A stretch of 64,000 nucleotides of DNA, taken from NCBI RefSeq assembly GCF_021869535.1, contig NW_026262581.1, positions 79,141,955 to 79,205,954 on the forward strand, given 5' to 3'. How positions within the stretch are numbered: position 1 is the stretch's first letter; each line of letters begins with the position of its first letter. Made by a program: the position numbers and the translations under genes. Source of the DNA: Mytilus californianus. Lineage: Eukaryota; Mollusca; Bivalvia; Mytilida; Mytilidae. Below are positions 9,830 through 22,649 of this stretch, piece after piece. The notes below the pieces were generated by a model. It saw only the letters and a list, made by a program, of their open reading frames with translations, made no database searches and was not told the origin of the DNA.

Positions 9830-12800
9830 CTCTCTCTGGTTTTATTGACCACGACGTTGGCCATTATGGGTGTTTTTCTTCAATCAATTGAACGAAATCA
9901 ATTTGGGAAATAATCAGGATATTACCTTAAATGCCTCCTAAAAACTTTAGTCAAATGCTTTTCCTTTATGACATTTGTACGAGTATGTTTTTCTTAAATT
10001 TGCGTTTTAATTAGATTATGTGAAGACGAAATTACAGACTTACTGCTCTGAAATGTATCTGTACGTACACCAAGATGTTAAATAAAATTGAATACTCTGC
10101 ATGTATCATGCTTTTCAGTAACATATGGTCAAATCACTGAGAGACCCCCTCCTCAATTAAACTAACGCCCTCATAGGTGTATCTTATACAAGTGTTTTAA
10201 CTCTTATCGTTTGTGTTGTAAGGAACTTAAATGTATACAACATCTGTGTTATGGTAGTCAGCACTTCTGTATTGACATGAATTATCATTGATATGGTCAT
10301 AATTATAAATTAACTGATTATAAAAATTAAAATTTTTCGAAATACTAAGGATTTTCTACCCCAGAAAAAGATTACCTTCGCTGTATTTGACAAAACCTTT
10401 CGGAATTTGGGGTGCACAGTGATCTTTAACTTCGTACTTTATTTGGCCTTTTTAACTTTTTATATTCGAGCATCACTGATAAGCCTTTTGTAGACGTACA
10501 AAATTGTAATCCTGGTATCTATGATGAGTTTAACATTGATATTATACAAGTTTGAGGTGACATCATGAAATGTCTTCTATTATAATTGCTCCAATTGATA
10601 TTAAAGTTCATCTAGATGAATTAGTATGTCAAAATATCGCATTAGCGCCTAGCTGTTACTTGTTATTTGTTTTAAACGATAAACATTTTTCATGCAGTTA
10701 TAATTTCATATAGTAATGCTATTTAATTATGTTTAGTTTCTTGATTCTTTTATCCATTATATTTACTAGTATCAGAGAAGTTTGTTGAATTAGATAAACA
10801 ATTTATAAATTTCGTGCGTCCGAAGTGGTTTTCTGGATTTACCTTACCAGGAACGCTCAAACCTAATCAGTTGAAAGTCAGGGATGCGTAAAAACGCTAA
10901 ATTGTTAGTTGCTATATCACCAAAAGGACCTAAACAGAATGGCCATATATCAACTTTGACTGAGGAAGTTGGTACTTTATTGTAGAATAGTTTCTTAATT
11001 TATGAACGGTGAATTTTAAATACGTATATGTTATACATTATGTCAGTACCGAAGTGCTTACAACTAGGCTGATGATACCACCGGGGACCAACAGTCCACC
11101 AGGAGCGGTATAGACCCAGAGGTAAAACACGAAATAAAAAGTAAAATAACAATACAGAACTCCAAGGAAAATTCAAAACTGAAAGTCCCCTATCAAAGGG
11201 CAAAATCAAAAGCTCAAACACATCAAAAGAATGGAAAACAACTGTCATATTCCTGGCTTGGTAAATGCATTTCCTTATGTAGAAAATGGTGGATTAAACC
11301 TGGTTTTATAGCTAGCTAAACCTCCCGCTTGTATGATATTTGTTTATAATTCCGTTATAAAGTTCTTTCGTCCGAAGCACTGTTCTGTGTTAAACATTTG
11401 GTGGATGATTGTTTTATTGACAGTCTTACCCCTGACACATATCTTTACTTGGTTCTCCAGGAAGGAAAACAGTAGGCAACAATCAGATTGTTATGTAGCC
11501 ACATCTGGTAATAAGATGAAAACAAATGATTCAAATGAATTTTTAGGCTGCTACTACTCTTGACGTTTTTCTGTGACATTTAGAAGTACACGCAAAGTGA
11601 CCAAGTGGATTTTTTTCCCAACCTTCTTTTGAAAAATAAAATCAATCACTGGAATCGGATTGTGAAAATAATTTTGTTACACTGCATTTACCTCTTACTA
11701 ACAACCTTTTACTTTTGTCATGAGCTATTCTTTTCTCCAAATGATCAGTTTGAAGGGATGACTTCAATCGCAACTTGAAAAACAGTTTTGGCTAAATGGT
11801 ATTCTGGAAGGGCAAAGCCTATTGTTGAAGCTGTGAACTTAATCTTTTGGAGTACCTCTGTTATTTTATATTACTTACCTACAATCCAATACGCATTTAA
11901 TGTGGATAGCTCCTCCATTTTGTTGAAATTAATTATTTATGCACCAAACAGGAAAACGGCTTATTGAACATAATTATATCAAAAGTCGTTTTCCTGCTCT
12001 CTACAACAGTCTTTCCTGATAAATGTATTGTTAACTGATACAGTTTATATCAAACATTATACATTTTTTTTTTAATTAAGTCAAGTACTAAATATCTTCA
12101 AATAAACTCAACCATAACAAAGACTGTAAAAAATGAAGTAGGTCATTCTAATTATTTACATGGAAATCTATAGTTTGACTTAGAAAGGGGAATGTAGAGG
12201 TAACGATCATATATCAAATAAAGTATCAGGGAATAACCTGAAATTAAACAATAAACACAACACTTTATAAATCCCATACGTGATACAAAAAGCTCCCTAA
12301 TAGCCTTAAGGTAACTGCAAGGTCCTCACCGAAAATATAACTCCAACATGCATTTTGTTCAAATATTTGTTTTATCACTGCTTTGTCTTTGTCCTCGAAG
12401 TGTTGTCCCTGTTATTTTTTTACTACAAGTTTACAATTTCTAACAAATCATATATATATTTGTCTTCTGATTTCCTTTAGTCTACCATTTAGATACCAAC
12501 CAGACGAAGAGCATAACAGACCCGAAATTCAGAAAGGTTATGCCAAATACAGCTAAGGTAGTTTATTCTTGGGTGGAAAATCCTTGGTATTTCGACAAAT
12601 TCAGAGTTTTGTAAACAGGTAATTTACAATTTTGACCATATAAATGATTATTCATGTTAACACAGAAGTGCTGACTACTGGGGTGGTGATACCCTCTCGG
12701 AGGATAATTCCACCAGCATCGACCCAATGGTTGTAAATAATCATCATAGATACCAGGATTAATATTTTGTACGCCAGAAATTTCCATTGACGTATGGATT

Positions 12801-13383
12801 CTTTATCTAACGAAACCGTTTAAAATCACTTTTCTATATTGTCTAGATGTATATATCGAAAATAAGAATGTAGTACACTGTAAGGCGATATTCAGTTCTT
12901 AAATTTGGAAAACAAATCTCCTTTAAAAATGTACTTTTTAGTGATCGGACTAGTGATCTCTTTTTTCCAGTAAACTCCATAGAAAGTCAGATCTCAAAAT
13001 TACTGGTGGAGACAAAAACGTATTTAAAAAGTTGAAAATTTGTCTGTTAGTCTCCTTTTCACCTTTCAGCATAAAAAAAATCCAAACATTTGTTATACCC
13101 TACCAAAATTTAATATTGAAAAAAAAACAATGGGAGATTGAGTTAAGAAGCTGATTCTATTAACCTTTTTTTTTATTAATATTTCCATATATTAGCAGAT
13201 TATGTTAAATTTTCGTTTTGTTATCGTTGCCAAAAACTGGTTCAAATAAAAAAAAAACACACTTAAATGTTAACGATGACATCTTTTTCTTCTTTTGTTT
13301 TTGAAGTAACTATTTGAACTATTTAACAAATTAACATAGAAAGGGAGCGTTTGTTGCGTTTTCAGCAGTCCGAAATCAACAGT
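9820..13383. repeat. Segmental duplication, copy A (~3.5 kb)
   Basis: This aligns along its whole length with 15930-19364. The start (GAACATTCTCTCTCTGG at 9823 and 15933) and end (TCAGCAGTCC then AACAGT at ~13381 and ~19363) are shared. Long internal blocks are identical, for example 10261-10320 against 16354-16413. Inside are F1 (10250-10535, plus), F2 (10800-11105), F3 (11130-11355, minus) and an opposing F1 copy (12480-12780, minus). Copy A has about 460 bp (12785-13250) missing from B, and it lacks about 320 bp that B has near 17450-17770. No conserved protein frame is shared, so the unit appears to be non-coding. It could be a non-autonomous mobile element or a plain local duplication. 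Confidence 0.85.
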
Positions 13384-13446
13384 CCTTTTAAATTAGAAAA
13401 CTTAACTATAAATTCAAATGACGTCAAAAGGGACATTAAGGGCATA
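13384..13446 (+). repeat. Right ~60-bp direct repeat flanking duplication copy A
   Basis: Partner of 9769-9829. CCTTTTAAATTAGAAAACTT and AAGGGACATTAAGGGCAT follow directly on the last base shared with copy B. Confidence 0.8.
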
Positions 13447-14204
13447 TAATACAGTAGAGATCCCTCGTTGTTTTTTGTAAAATGTTCCCTTGATCCATGA
13501 CATTAACACAATGTAACAATTTTAAGGTTAAAACTAATAATTATATCCTTAATTATATTACTATTAGTGAAATAAAGAAGTTGAAAATATTTTTGCGTCT
13601 ACACAGAAGTGCAGAAAAAATTCTATCGTTGATTTTTTCTTAAAATTTTGGCGGAGCGTTCTTGAAACAGTACTTGATTGATTGCAAAAGAAAAAAAATA
13701 CTGCTCCATGTGCTTGTTTTTTCAACAAAAGCCATAGACCTTGATATTTTTAATGGCAATCGTCCCGTTTGACAATAGGGCGCTAAATTACGTTGAAATA
13801 AGTTCGATCGCAACAACGTCGTGCAATCATTCCCGCCGTACACGATTAACACTGTCAAGTTCAGTGGTATAGCCAATGTTTTTTTTCAAAAGAAACGATA
13901 TTAATCATCAAAATTTATAAAGCTGGTAACTCGTTAAATAGCATAGAATATTTGCCAAACCTTTATGAAATGGTACGAAATTTGGACATGAAACGTCTTC
14001 TTAATCAAGAAATAGCATCTTAAAAGTATTCTAGTAAATAACTTCGAGAAATGTACAGAAACAAAAAAGATAAATCTAAGAAATAATTTGCATCTCTGTC
14101 CTGAATTGTTTCATGTAGACAATACAGCTTGAGCATAGTTTAAATGATTCAAAAGGCCCCGACATGAAAAATATGAAACAAACATGAAGTAAGGGAGCTA
14201 CCAT
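13447..14204. other. No recognisable feature
   Basis: AT-rich. A minus-strand 78-residue frame at 13640-13876 has no family resemblance and is not called. Confidence 0.45.
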
Positions 14205-14430
14205 TTGATTTTTATTGGGGGCTAGGATGAAAAATTTTGTCCTGCATTTTATTTTAGTTGTAATCTCTGTCCTGCCTTTTTATTTTTCACTCTATTCGGT
14301 CCTGCCTTTTTTTTTTATTAGTTTATCCTGACTTTTTTTACATAAATTGTCATTCTGCCTTTTTTTGCCAAGTTGCTCATCCTGTCTTTTTTTTAACTCA
14401 AAACTCCTGTCCTGCCTTTTTTTTCAAATG
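14205..14430 (+). repeat. T-rich degenerate tandem repeat with CCTGCCTTTT core
   Basis: The core TCCTGCCTTTTT, or close variants (GTCCTGCATTTT, ATCCTGACTTTT, TTCTGCCTTTTT, ATCCTGTCTTTT), recurs about seven times at 25-40 bp spacing. It looks like a simple-sequence-derived tract common in mussel DNA. No ORF. Confidence 0.75.
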
Positions 14431-15277
14431 TTATCAGAGTTATAAGTTTGTTGTAAACCCGAATCTATGGTTTTCCTTTTCATACGAAGTCAACGAAATC
14501 GATAATGTTGAATTCCTAGCCTTCGATTAATTTAAAGTCATACTACATTGTACTTTAAATGCAGAATTATCAAAATAAAAGATATGCACAATAACAACAC
14601 AAATATCGATTTCGTTGACAAATTTTCCTGGTAACAATCAGTAGGTGAGAGCATGGATGGTAAATTTTTCTCTATACATGTAGGCATAATATGTACTGGC
14701 AACCACACCCATATTTTCTCGGGTTAGCTTATAAACTACTCAGAACAATTTTAAAAAGATAATATTTCGAGCTGTTTCGTGCAAATTCATGTCATATTTG
14801 TCTCAATAGTCCATTACGTTGTAGTATAACATTTCATAGGAAGTACAGCAGCCGGTATTAGAGCATGAGATTGCATAATTTCTATATCAATAGATAAGTT
14901 AACTTAGATTGTCTTCGGGTATTTATTATTACGGTACATATGATAATCAACTTTCTTGTCTGTATTATGCCCCCACTCTAGGAGTCCGTCCGGTCGTCCA
15001 ACAAATATTTTTGTTACTTTTCCCAGAAACTACCTTACAAAATGACTTCATATTTGTAGTTGTATAGTGTGAACACTTTTCTCATCTGTCATATTCATAA
15101 TTCCTGTGTGCCGATACTTCTATTTGTTTTCTCTCATTATGTACAAGAGAAGATATTCTTAGCACGTCAACGGGAGCTTTCTTGTTTCGGTATATCATAT
15201 GGGGCTTATTATAACTGTGTCTTTTTAACTGACAGTTCTTCTTCATACACATATATATATATTCCACTGGGTTAAAT
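14431..15277. other. No recognisable feature
   Basis: AT-rich sequence. Overlapping frames at 15060-15275 on both strands show no protein family signature. Confidence 0.45.
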
Positions 15278-15301
15278 TAAAAAAAAAAAAAAAAAAAAAA
15301 A
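15278..15301 (+). repeat. Poly(A) tract
   Basis: A run of more than 20 A after GGGTTAAATT. It could be the tail of a retroposed sequence ending here, but no TSD or recognisable body is visible to the left. Confidence 0.7.
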
Positions 15302-15796
15302 CGTTATAAACTCCGCAACTTTTTATTGCACTTATTAAAAGTCAGGAACAGTATGAGGCGTTGTCGTTATTTATTATGTTATTTTGTTATTTTGTTGGTA
15401 GTCTCTGTTAGATTTATCCGAACAATGACAATTCTGCATACGATTGAGGGGTTGGCCAACTGTTATAGATACTATATATTGAGGAAAACAGTCTGTTGAT
15501 ATCTAAATTACGTATTGGCCTTTTTCTCTAGTTGTATATCTATCTCATTGACTTATTATTATTTACATATCTTTTTATTAATTTCCTATATGAAATTGAA
15601 AAAAACCCACAAAATTATAAATGTTGATTTGATTTTTTTTTTATATTACAAAATAATACTGTTGACTTATTTATTAATGAATAAATGTAACAACTCTCGT
15701 GATATGGTCGCTTTCATTGCAGGTACTTTGTATGAAATTCGCACAACTGGATTTATGACGTCAGTGATTTTTCCGCAAATGTGACTACATCTAAAG

Positions 15797-15900
15797 CGAC
15801 GTCGCGAAATGTTACCGTTCTTATAAGAAATATCGCGAAATTACAGCGTTCTTATAAACAACGTCGCGAAAACAACACGAAAAGTTTTGAAAACGTTATT
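15797..15900 (+). repeat. CpG-rich short tandem repeat, ~31-bp unit
   Basis: Three units: CGTCGCGAAATGTTACCGTT, TATCGCGAAATTACAGCGTT and CGTCGCGAAAACAAC. Two are followed by CTTATAA. The cluster of CpG and TCGCGA sites stands out against the AT-rich background. Confidence 0.7.
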
Positions 15901-15929
15901 ATCTGCCCCTGCTACTGTATCGTATGCCC

Positions 15930-18900
15930 TTAAGAACATTCTCTCTCTGGTTTAATTGACCGCGACGTTGCCCATTATAGGTGTTTTTCTCCAATCAATT
16001 TATACGAAATCATTTTAGGAAATAATCAGGATATTAACTTAAATGCCTCCGAAAAGAAACCTTAGTTAAATGCGTTTCCTTTATGACATTTGTACGAGTA
16101 TGTTTTTTTTAAATTTGCGTTTTAATTAGATTATGTGAAGACGAAATTACAGACTTACACCAAGATGTCGTTAAATAAAATTGAATACCCTGCATTTATC
16201 ATGCTTTTCAATAACATATGGTCAAATCACTGAAAGAATACCCTCCTCAATTAAACTAACGCCCTCATAGGTGTATCTAATACAAGGATTTTGATTTTTA
16301 TCGTTTGTGTTGTAAGAAACTTAAATGTATACAACATCTGTGTTATGGTAGTCAGCACTTCTGTATTGACATGAATTATCATTGATATGGTCATAATTAT
16401 AAATTAACTGATTATAAAACTTTGAATTTTTCGAAAAACTAAGGATTTTCTACCCCAGGAAAAGATTACCTTAGCTTTGACAAAATTTTGAGGAATTTTT
16501 GGTGCACAGTGATCTTCAACTTCGTACTTTATTTGGCCTTTTTAACTTTTTAGATTCGAGCATCACTGATAATTCTTTTGTAGACATACACAATTGTACT
16601 CTTGGTATTTATGATGAGCTTATCATTGATATTATACAAGTTTGAGTTGACAACATGACATGTCTTCTATTATAATTGCTCCATTTGATATTAAAGTTCT
16701 TATAGAAATATCGTTGAATTAGTATGTCAAAATATCGCATTAGCGCCAAGCCGTAACTTGTTATTTGTTTTAAACGATAAACATTTTTCATGGAGTTATA
16801 ATTTCATATAGTAATGCTATTTATTGTGTTTAGATTCTTGATTCTTTTATCCATTATATTTACTAGAGAAGTTTGTTGAATTAGATAAACACTTTATAAC
16901 TTTCGTGCGTCTGAAGAGGTTTTCTGGATTTACCTTACCAGGAACGCTCAAACCTAAATAGTTGAAAGTCAGGCATGCGTAAAAACGCTAAATTGTTAGT
17001 TGCTATATCACCAAAAAGGACCTAAACAGAATGGCCAAATATCAACCTTGCCTGAGAAAGTTGGAACTTTATTGTAGAATAGTTTCTTAATTTATGAACG
17101 GTGAATTTTGAATAAATATATGTTATACATTTTGCCAATACCGAAGCGCTGACTACTAGGCTGATGATACCGCCGGGGATCAACAGTCCACCAGGAGCGG
17201 TATAGACCCAGTGCTAGAAAATGGAATAAAAAGAAAAATTACAAAAAACTCCCTAGTAAATTCGAAACGGAAAGTCCCCTATCAAATGGCAAACTCAAAA
17301 GCTCAAACACATCAAAAGAATGGAAAACAGCTGTCATATTCCTGACTTGGTGCAGATATTTCCTTATGTAGAAAATGGTGGATTAAACCTGGTGTTATAG
17401 CTAGCTAAACCCCCCACTTGTATAACATTTGTTTATAGTTCCGTTATAAATTTCTTTCGTCCGTAGCCCTGTTCTTGGTTAACCGTCATCAGGAACGCTC
17501 AAAGCTAAACATTTGAAAGCCAGGGATGCGTAAATACGCTGAATCGTTGGGAGATAAGTGACCAAAAAGGATGTCGGGTCAACTTTGGCTGAAAGAGTTG
17601 GTACCTTATTTTCTGATTTATTTCTGAATTTATGGACGGTGAATGTTAGATAAGTATATGCTATAAATTATGCTAGTACCGAAGCACTACTGAAGCTTCA
17701 AATGTAAGTTGGATGTAAACACAACAGCTGGCAAAGGATTTGAAAATAAGTTTTGCATTTAATTTAGTGTTTGTTGGTCTTTGGTGGGTGATTTTATTAT
17801 TGACAATCTTACCCCTGACACATATCCATATTCCATACTTGGTTCTTCATGAAGGGAAACATTAGGCGAACAATTAGATTGTTATGTAGCCAAATCTGGT
17901 AATAAGATATAAACAAACGATTCAAATGAAGTTTTAGGCTTCTACTACTCCTGACGTTTTTTTTTTGTGACATTTAGAATTACACGCAAAATAACCAAGT
18001 GGATTTTTTCCCCAACCTTCTTTTGAAAAATAAAGTCAATCACTGGAATTGGATGGTGTAAGTAATTTTGTTACACTGCATTTACCTCAAACTAACAACC
18101 TTTCACTTTAGCAATGGGCTATTCTTTTCTCGGGTTGATCAGTTTGAAGGGATGAATTCAAACGCAACTTGAAAACAGTTTTTGCTAAATGGTATTCTGA
18201 AAGGGCGAAGCCTATTGTTAAAGCATAGTGAAATTAATCTTTTGGAGGAAAATGTCAATAGATACCCCTGTTATATCATATTACTTACCTATAATCCAAT
18301 ACGCATTTAATGTGGATAGCTCCTCCATTTTGATAATATTGATTATTTATGCATCAAATTTTAAAAATAATTTATAAAAAGTCGTTTTCCTGTTCTCTAC
18401 AACATTCTGTCCTGATAATTGTACTGTTAACTGATAATTGTATTGAGTTTATATCAGATATAAACATAATGCTATTTTTTTTTAATTAAGTCAAGTAATA
18501 AGTATCATCATGTAAACTCAAACATAACAAAAACTGTAAAACATGTAGTAAGACATTCTAATCATTTACATGGAAATCTGTAATATGACTTAGAAAGGGG
18601 AATGTAGATGTAACGATCATATATCAAATAAAGTACCAGAGAATGTCCTGAAATTAAACAATGAACACAACACTTTATAAATTACATGCGTGATACAGAA
18701 AGCTCCGTAATAACCTTAAGGTAACTGCAAGGTCCTTACAGAAATTAGAACTCCGACATGCATTTTGTTCAAATATTTGTTTTATCACAGATTTGTCTTT
18801 GTCCTCGAAGGGTTGTCCCTGTTATTTTTTTTAACTACAAGTTTCAAATTTCTAACAAATCATGTATGTATTTGTCTTCTGATTTCCTTTAGTCTACCAT

Positions 18901-19364
18901 TTAGATACCAGCCTTAAAATTTTGTACGCCAGACGAAGAGCATATCAGATCCGAAATTCAGAAAGGTTATGCCAAATACAGCTAAGGTAATATATTCCTG
19001 GGTGGAAAATCCTTGGTATTTCGACAAATTCAGAGTTTTGTGAATAGGTAATTTACAATTTTGACCATATAAATGATTATTAATGTCAACAAAGAAGTGC
19101 TGACTACTGAGCTGGTGATACCCTAGGGGAGGATACTTCCACCACCAGTGGCATCGACCCAGTGGTTGTAAATAATCATTATAGATACCAGGATTAATAT
19201 TTTGTATCGTAGCCAAAACTGATTTCAATAATTTATAAACCCACTTAAATGTTAGCGATGCAATCTTTTTCTTCTTTTGTTTTTGAAGTAATTCTTTGGA
19301 CTATTTAACAAATAAACATAGAAAGGGAGCGTTCGTGTAATTTCAGCAGTCCCAAATTAACAGT
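15930..19364. repeat. Segmental duplication, copy B (~3.4 kb)
   Basis: Partner of copy A at 9820-13383, in the same orientation, about 6.0-6.1 kb to the right. It contains the same order of F1 (16345-16620, plus), F2 (16890-17205), F3 (17222-17450, minus) and an opposing F1 (18900-19210, minus). It has an extra ~320-bp block at about 17450-17770 carrying a second F2 piece (CAGGAACGCTCAAAGCTAAA, GGGATGCGTAAATACGC), and lacks ~460 bp present in A. The ORFs inside (16609-16791, 18914-19228, minus) lie in repeats and are not conserved with copy A. Confidence 0.85.
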
Positions 19365-19849
19365 AACTTGTTAAAACAAAATTCCAGATGCAATTAAAGT
19401 ACACATTTGGAAGATATGCTCGAAATGCATTTATTAATTAAAAACATCTGCCTGTTCAATTTGCAATATCATGTGATAAAAGAATGAACGTTCTAATTTG
19501 AGTGAATTCAATGTAATATTACTTGATTGTATCCACGGATACTTGTAGTTCCCTCAACATGGTAGATGTTCAAGATATCATACAGTATTCCATTTACACC
19601 AAGATGTCGTTAAATGAAATTAGATACCCTGAATTTATCATGACTTTCAATAACATATGGTAAAATCGCTGATAGACCCCCTCCTAAATTATTGAAAACT
19701 ATCATTCTGCATTGACAATAATATCTTAGTGTAAATTAGATACAGTCATTCAGGCTAAAACGCCCTCAAGGTGTATACATATATCGTTTTATAAAAAATT
19801 AGCACAGGTCATTGTCAAGTTAGTATATTTATTGTTCCAATTAAGGGCC
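19365..19849. other. No recognisable feature
   Basis: AT-rich spacer. A short stretch at 19600-19690 resembles the interior of duplication copy B (CACCAAGATGTCGTTAAAT, AACATATGGT then AAATC) and may be a small displaced fragment of it. Confidence 0.45.
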
Positions 19850-20250
19850 ACTATATATTCGTATTCAAGTTGACAACACACAACATCAAAATTGAAATAG
19901 CTACACTAAAAAAGCAAAATGCATAAATCAATTTGGCGCCTGTTAGAACGTTGAAACCCGCTGCATTTGTATGCACCTGCCCTAAGTCAGGAGCCCTTTG
20001 TTCGGTGGTTATCGTTTGTTGGTGTGGGTGATAAGTGTTCCTCGTTTCTCGTTTTTTATATAGATTAGACCGTTGGTTTTCCTGTTTGAATTGTTTTACA
20101 CTAGTCATTTTGGGGCCCTTTATAACTTGCTGTTCGGTGTGAGCCAAGGCTCCGTATTGAAAGCCGTACTTTGATCTATAATGGTTACTTTTTATACATT
20201 TTGACTTGGATGGAGAGTTGTCTCATTGGCACTCATACCACATCTTCTTA
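19850..20250 (+). repeat. Dispersed repeat F4, long copy
   Basis: The fullest copy of F4 here. The head is at about 19930 (GTTGAAACCCGCTGCATTTG, CCCTAAGTCAGGAGCCCTTT), the body includes TCTCGTTTTTTATATAGATT and GTGAGCCAAGGCTCCGTATT, and the 3' end reads GGCACTCATACCACATCTTC then TTATTTATA. Shorter copies at 31299-31507 and 40552-40730 begin inside this text but end at the same place. A 98-residue minus-strand frame (19851-20147) runs through the head. Such frames are often predicted in mussel genomes from this repeat, and I do not regard it as a gene. Confidence 0.8.
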
Positions 20251-20616
20251 TTTATATTTACAGAACATTAAATATATAGTATACTTTATAAGCTACATTG
20301 GTGATCGGTATATATAGAAAATTATCAATTGAACTAATCAAGTAAAGACATTCATTATCTAGCTGAAGGATGCTGTACTTTAAGACAGATGTTTTATGTG
20401 TAGGATTTATTTTTTTCAACTTCTGTTTTGTATCCGTCATCACTACGTAATCGACGCATAAATCGGCTTACTATATAAAACAAATAAACTTTGACCTAGA
20501 AGTCAATCAAAGTGATACGTACCGAATATGCGGCGGCAATTCCACCAAAAACAATCAGAGCTAACAGTTATAAAAGTTATAAATACACGTAAAACTGTAT
20601 AATAAACTCAGCATAG

Positions 20617-20700
20617 ATACCAGGATTGAAATTTTGTACGCCAGACGAGCGTCTCGTCTACAAAAGACTCATCAGTGGCCCTCGCCGGTAAACGAGGTTA
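20617..20700 (-). repeat. Dispersed repeat F1, end fragment
   Basis: GATACCAGGATTGAAATTTT, GTACGCCAGACGAGCGTCTC, then GACTCATCAGTGGCCCTCG. This is the reverse complement of the terminal ~80 bp of the F1 family (compare 35727-35835 and 55625-55715). Confidence 0.8.
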
Positions 20701-20841
20701 TAAGTATGGTTGCAACAAACATAATTGCTCTCTGATATCATATGCGACACAAATATTCCATTAGGGGAAATTAAATCAAAATTGCGTCTATAAAATTAAA
20801 AAAAATAACTTATCATTAAAAATCCTTGGTTCGGTAAATAT

Positions 20842-20930
20842 AAATAAGAAGATGTGGTATGAGTGCCAATGAGACAACTCTCCATCCAAGTCACAATGTA
20901 TAAAAAGTTATCAATTATAGGTAAAAAAAT
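20842..20930 (-). repeat. Dispersed repeat F4, 3'-end fragment on minus strand
   Basis: TAAGAAGATGTGGTATGAGT and GAGACAACTCTCCATCCAAG match the reverse complement of the last ~90 bp of the F4 copy at 20160-20250. The copy is short, consistent with 5' truncation. Confidence 0.75.
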
Positions 20931-22640
20931 GTCGAAAGCCTTTATCATGGAAATCTGATCACCGAAAATGTCTACGGACAACCAATTATGGTATCGAAAA
21001 AAAGTCTTTTGTATGCCGATGACCTTACCGTATTTCTTGAAATTAAATATGATTTCTAGAATAGCTGTAATAATTTGTCAATTGGCAGTTATGTTAAATG
21101 ATACAGACTATTATTTTTTGACACCTTAATATAAAATAATGGAAGCAAAGAGTGCGGTTCACCAATTTTTCAGCCACTTTTTTTTAGCTAATTCTAACAT
21201 ATAATACAGAAATGCCATACATGGATACATAGAAATATATCAAAAATAAAAGCATGGAATCCTATATCTAGCAGATTAAATACTGACCACATAAACCCTT
21301 TAACCGTACTCGAATGAATTTAACCATGATTCTCATTTATCACAGATTCAACACAATTAAAAACAAATATTTTAAGTAACTTCTTTTCAGAATTAATGGA
21401 AAATAAAACAAGAATTCAAATGAAAATAATACATGAACAAACTTTATCTTTATAAAAGCATTAAATTCAAACGAGGAAAAACAAATTTTGAAATAATTTT
21501 TTTGTGGATAAAAATCAACATACATGTATTAAAGTGATTATAACTAACTTATAGAAAAGTGTCAAAATATCTAGGTTATCATGATGCCAAAGAATGTTTA
21601 TAACCGTTGAAACCATAGATTACGAAAAACATGTTCACTATACTGTCAAAATTACAAAAACTTTCGTATAAATCTTTTCATTGATATTGATAAAGATAGT
21701 CCTAAATTTTCTAATCTTAGATATACTGATAAAACTAGTGGTCTTGCTAAATCATTCATATATGTAGCAAGTGAAAAGAACAGTTTTTTTCTTATCAAAC
21801 AAGCTGAGGACAGGTGACTCTTAGTTGCTTTTGCTTGTATATATTCAAATTAGTTTTCTTGGTTTATATTAGTGTTTATGATTTATATTTGTCACAGACT
21901 ACTATACTAATTGTATGCTCATAAATGACAATACAGAAAGAAGAAGTAATTTGAGTAATCTAATAGAAGTATACCTGTACGCCAGAATGAAGCGTCTTTT
22001 TTTCTTGCTGTGCCAAATGCTACTTTTTGGATTATTCTTCATCAAGAACAACCAATACTAAAAATTGAGTCAGATAAAATGGTTAGAATTATAAAGAGCA
22101 GTACATCAAAAAGAGACCAAAGATAAATATTCAAATCCGTATAAAGTCAAGATTCTGATGAATACACGTAATAATGACTTGGCTAAGATAAGAAAAATTT
22201 ATTTTGATTCGGCATAAGTTAAATATCTACGGAGCTTTTGACCGAATATTAAAAACATATACATAACATAAAACAGTCTAAGATATAAAACAACCTTTAA
22301 TACAAAGTTGATTCTCACACACATAGCATGCAATAAAAATTAAGCAACAGATTTAGAATGAAGTAAAACATTGTTTACCTATATAAAAGTTTAAAATTAA
22401 AATTAAAAATATGATAACTATTTAAATGAATAGATTACTCTTATAAAAATCAAATGAACAAGTTTAGAACTATAATATATGCTTTCAGATCTAGAAATTT
22501 CAAAGAACAGAATATTTTCAACATGAATTGATTACCCAATTTCTGGAAATATGTGTCAGAAATTTAAATTTAAATATACAAAAAATCGTGAAGAATTACA
22601 TCAATACTAGTCCAAAGCAACAAAAAGCAACATACTAATA
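20931..22640. other. No recognisable feature
   Basis: About 1.7 kb of AT-rich sequence. The ORFs at 20796-20981 and 21340-21525 are low-complexity frames without family resemblance. Confidence 0.45.
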
Positions 22641-22649
22641 AACAGCTCA

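Noticed and set aside
11333-11563. 76-residue frame inside segmental copy A
   Set aside because: The equivalent part of copy B contains a ~320-bp insertion and shifts, so the frame is not conserved.
19851-20147. 98-residue minus-strand frame with a hydrophobic C-terminal half
   Set aside because: It lies entirely within an F4 repeat copy, and other F4 copies in the window do not keep the frame.
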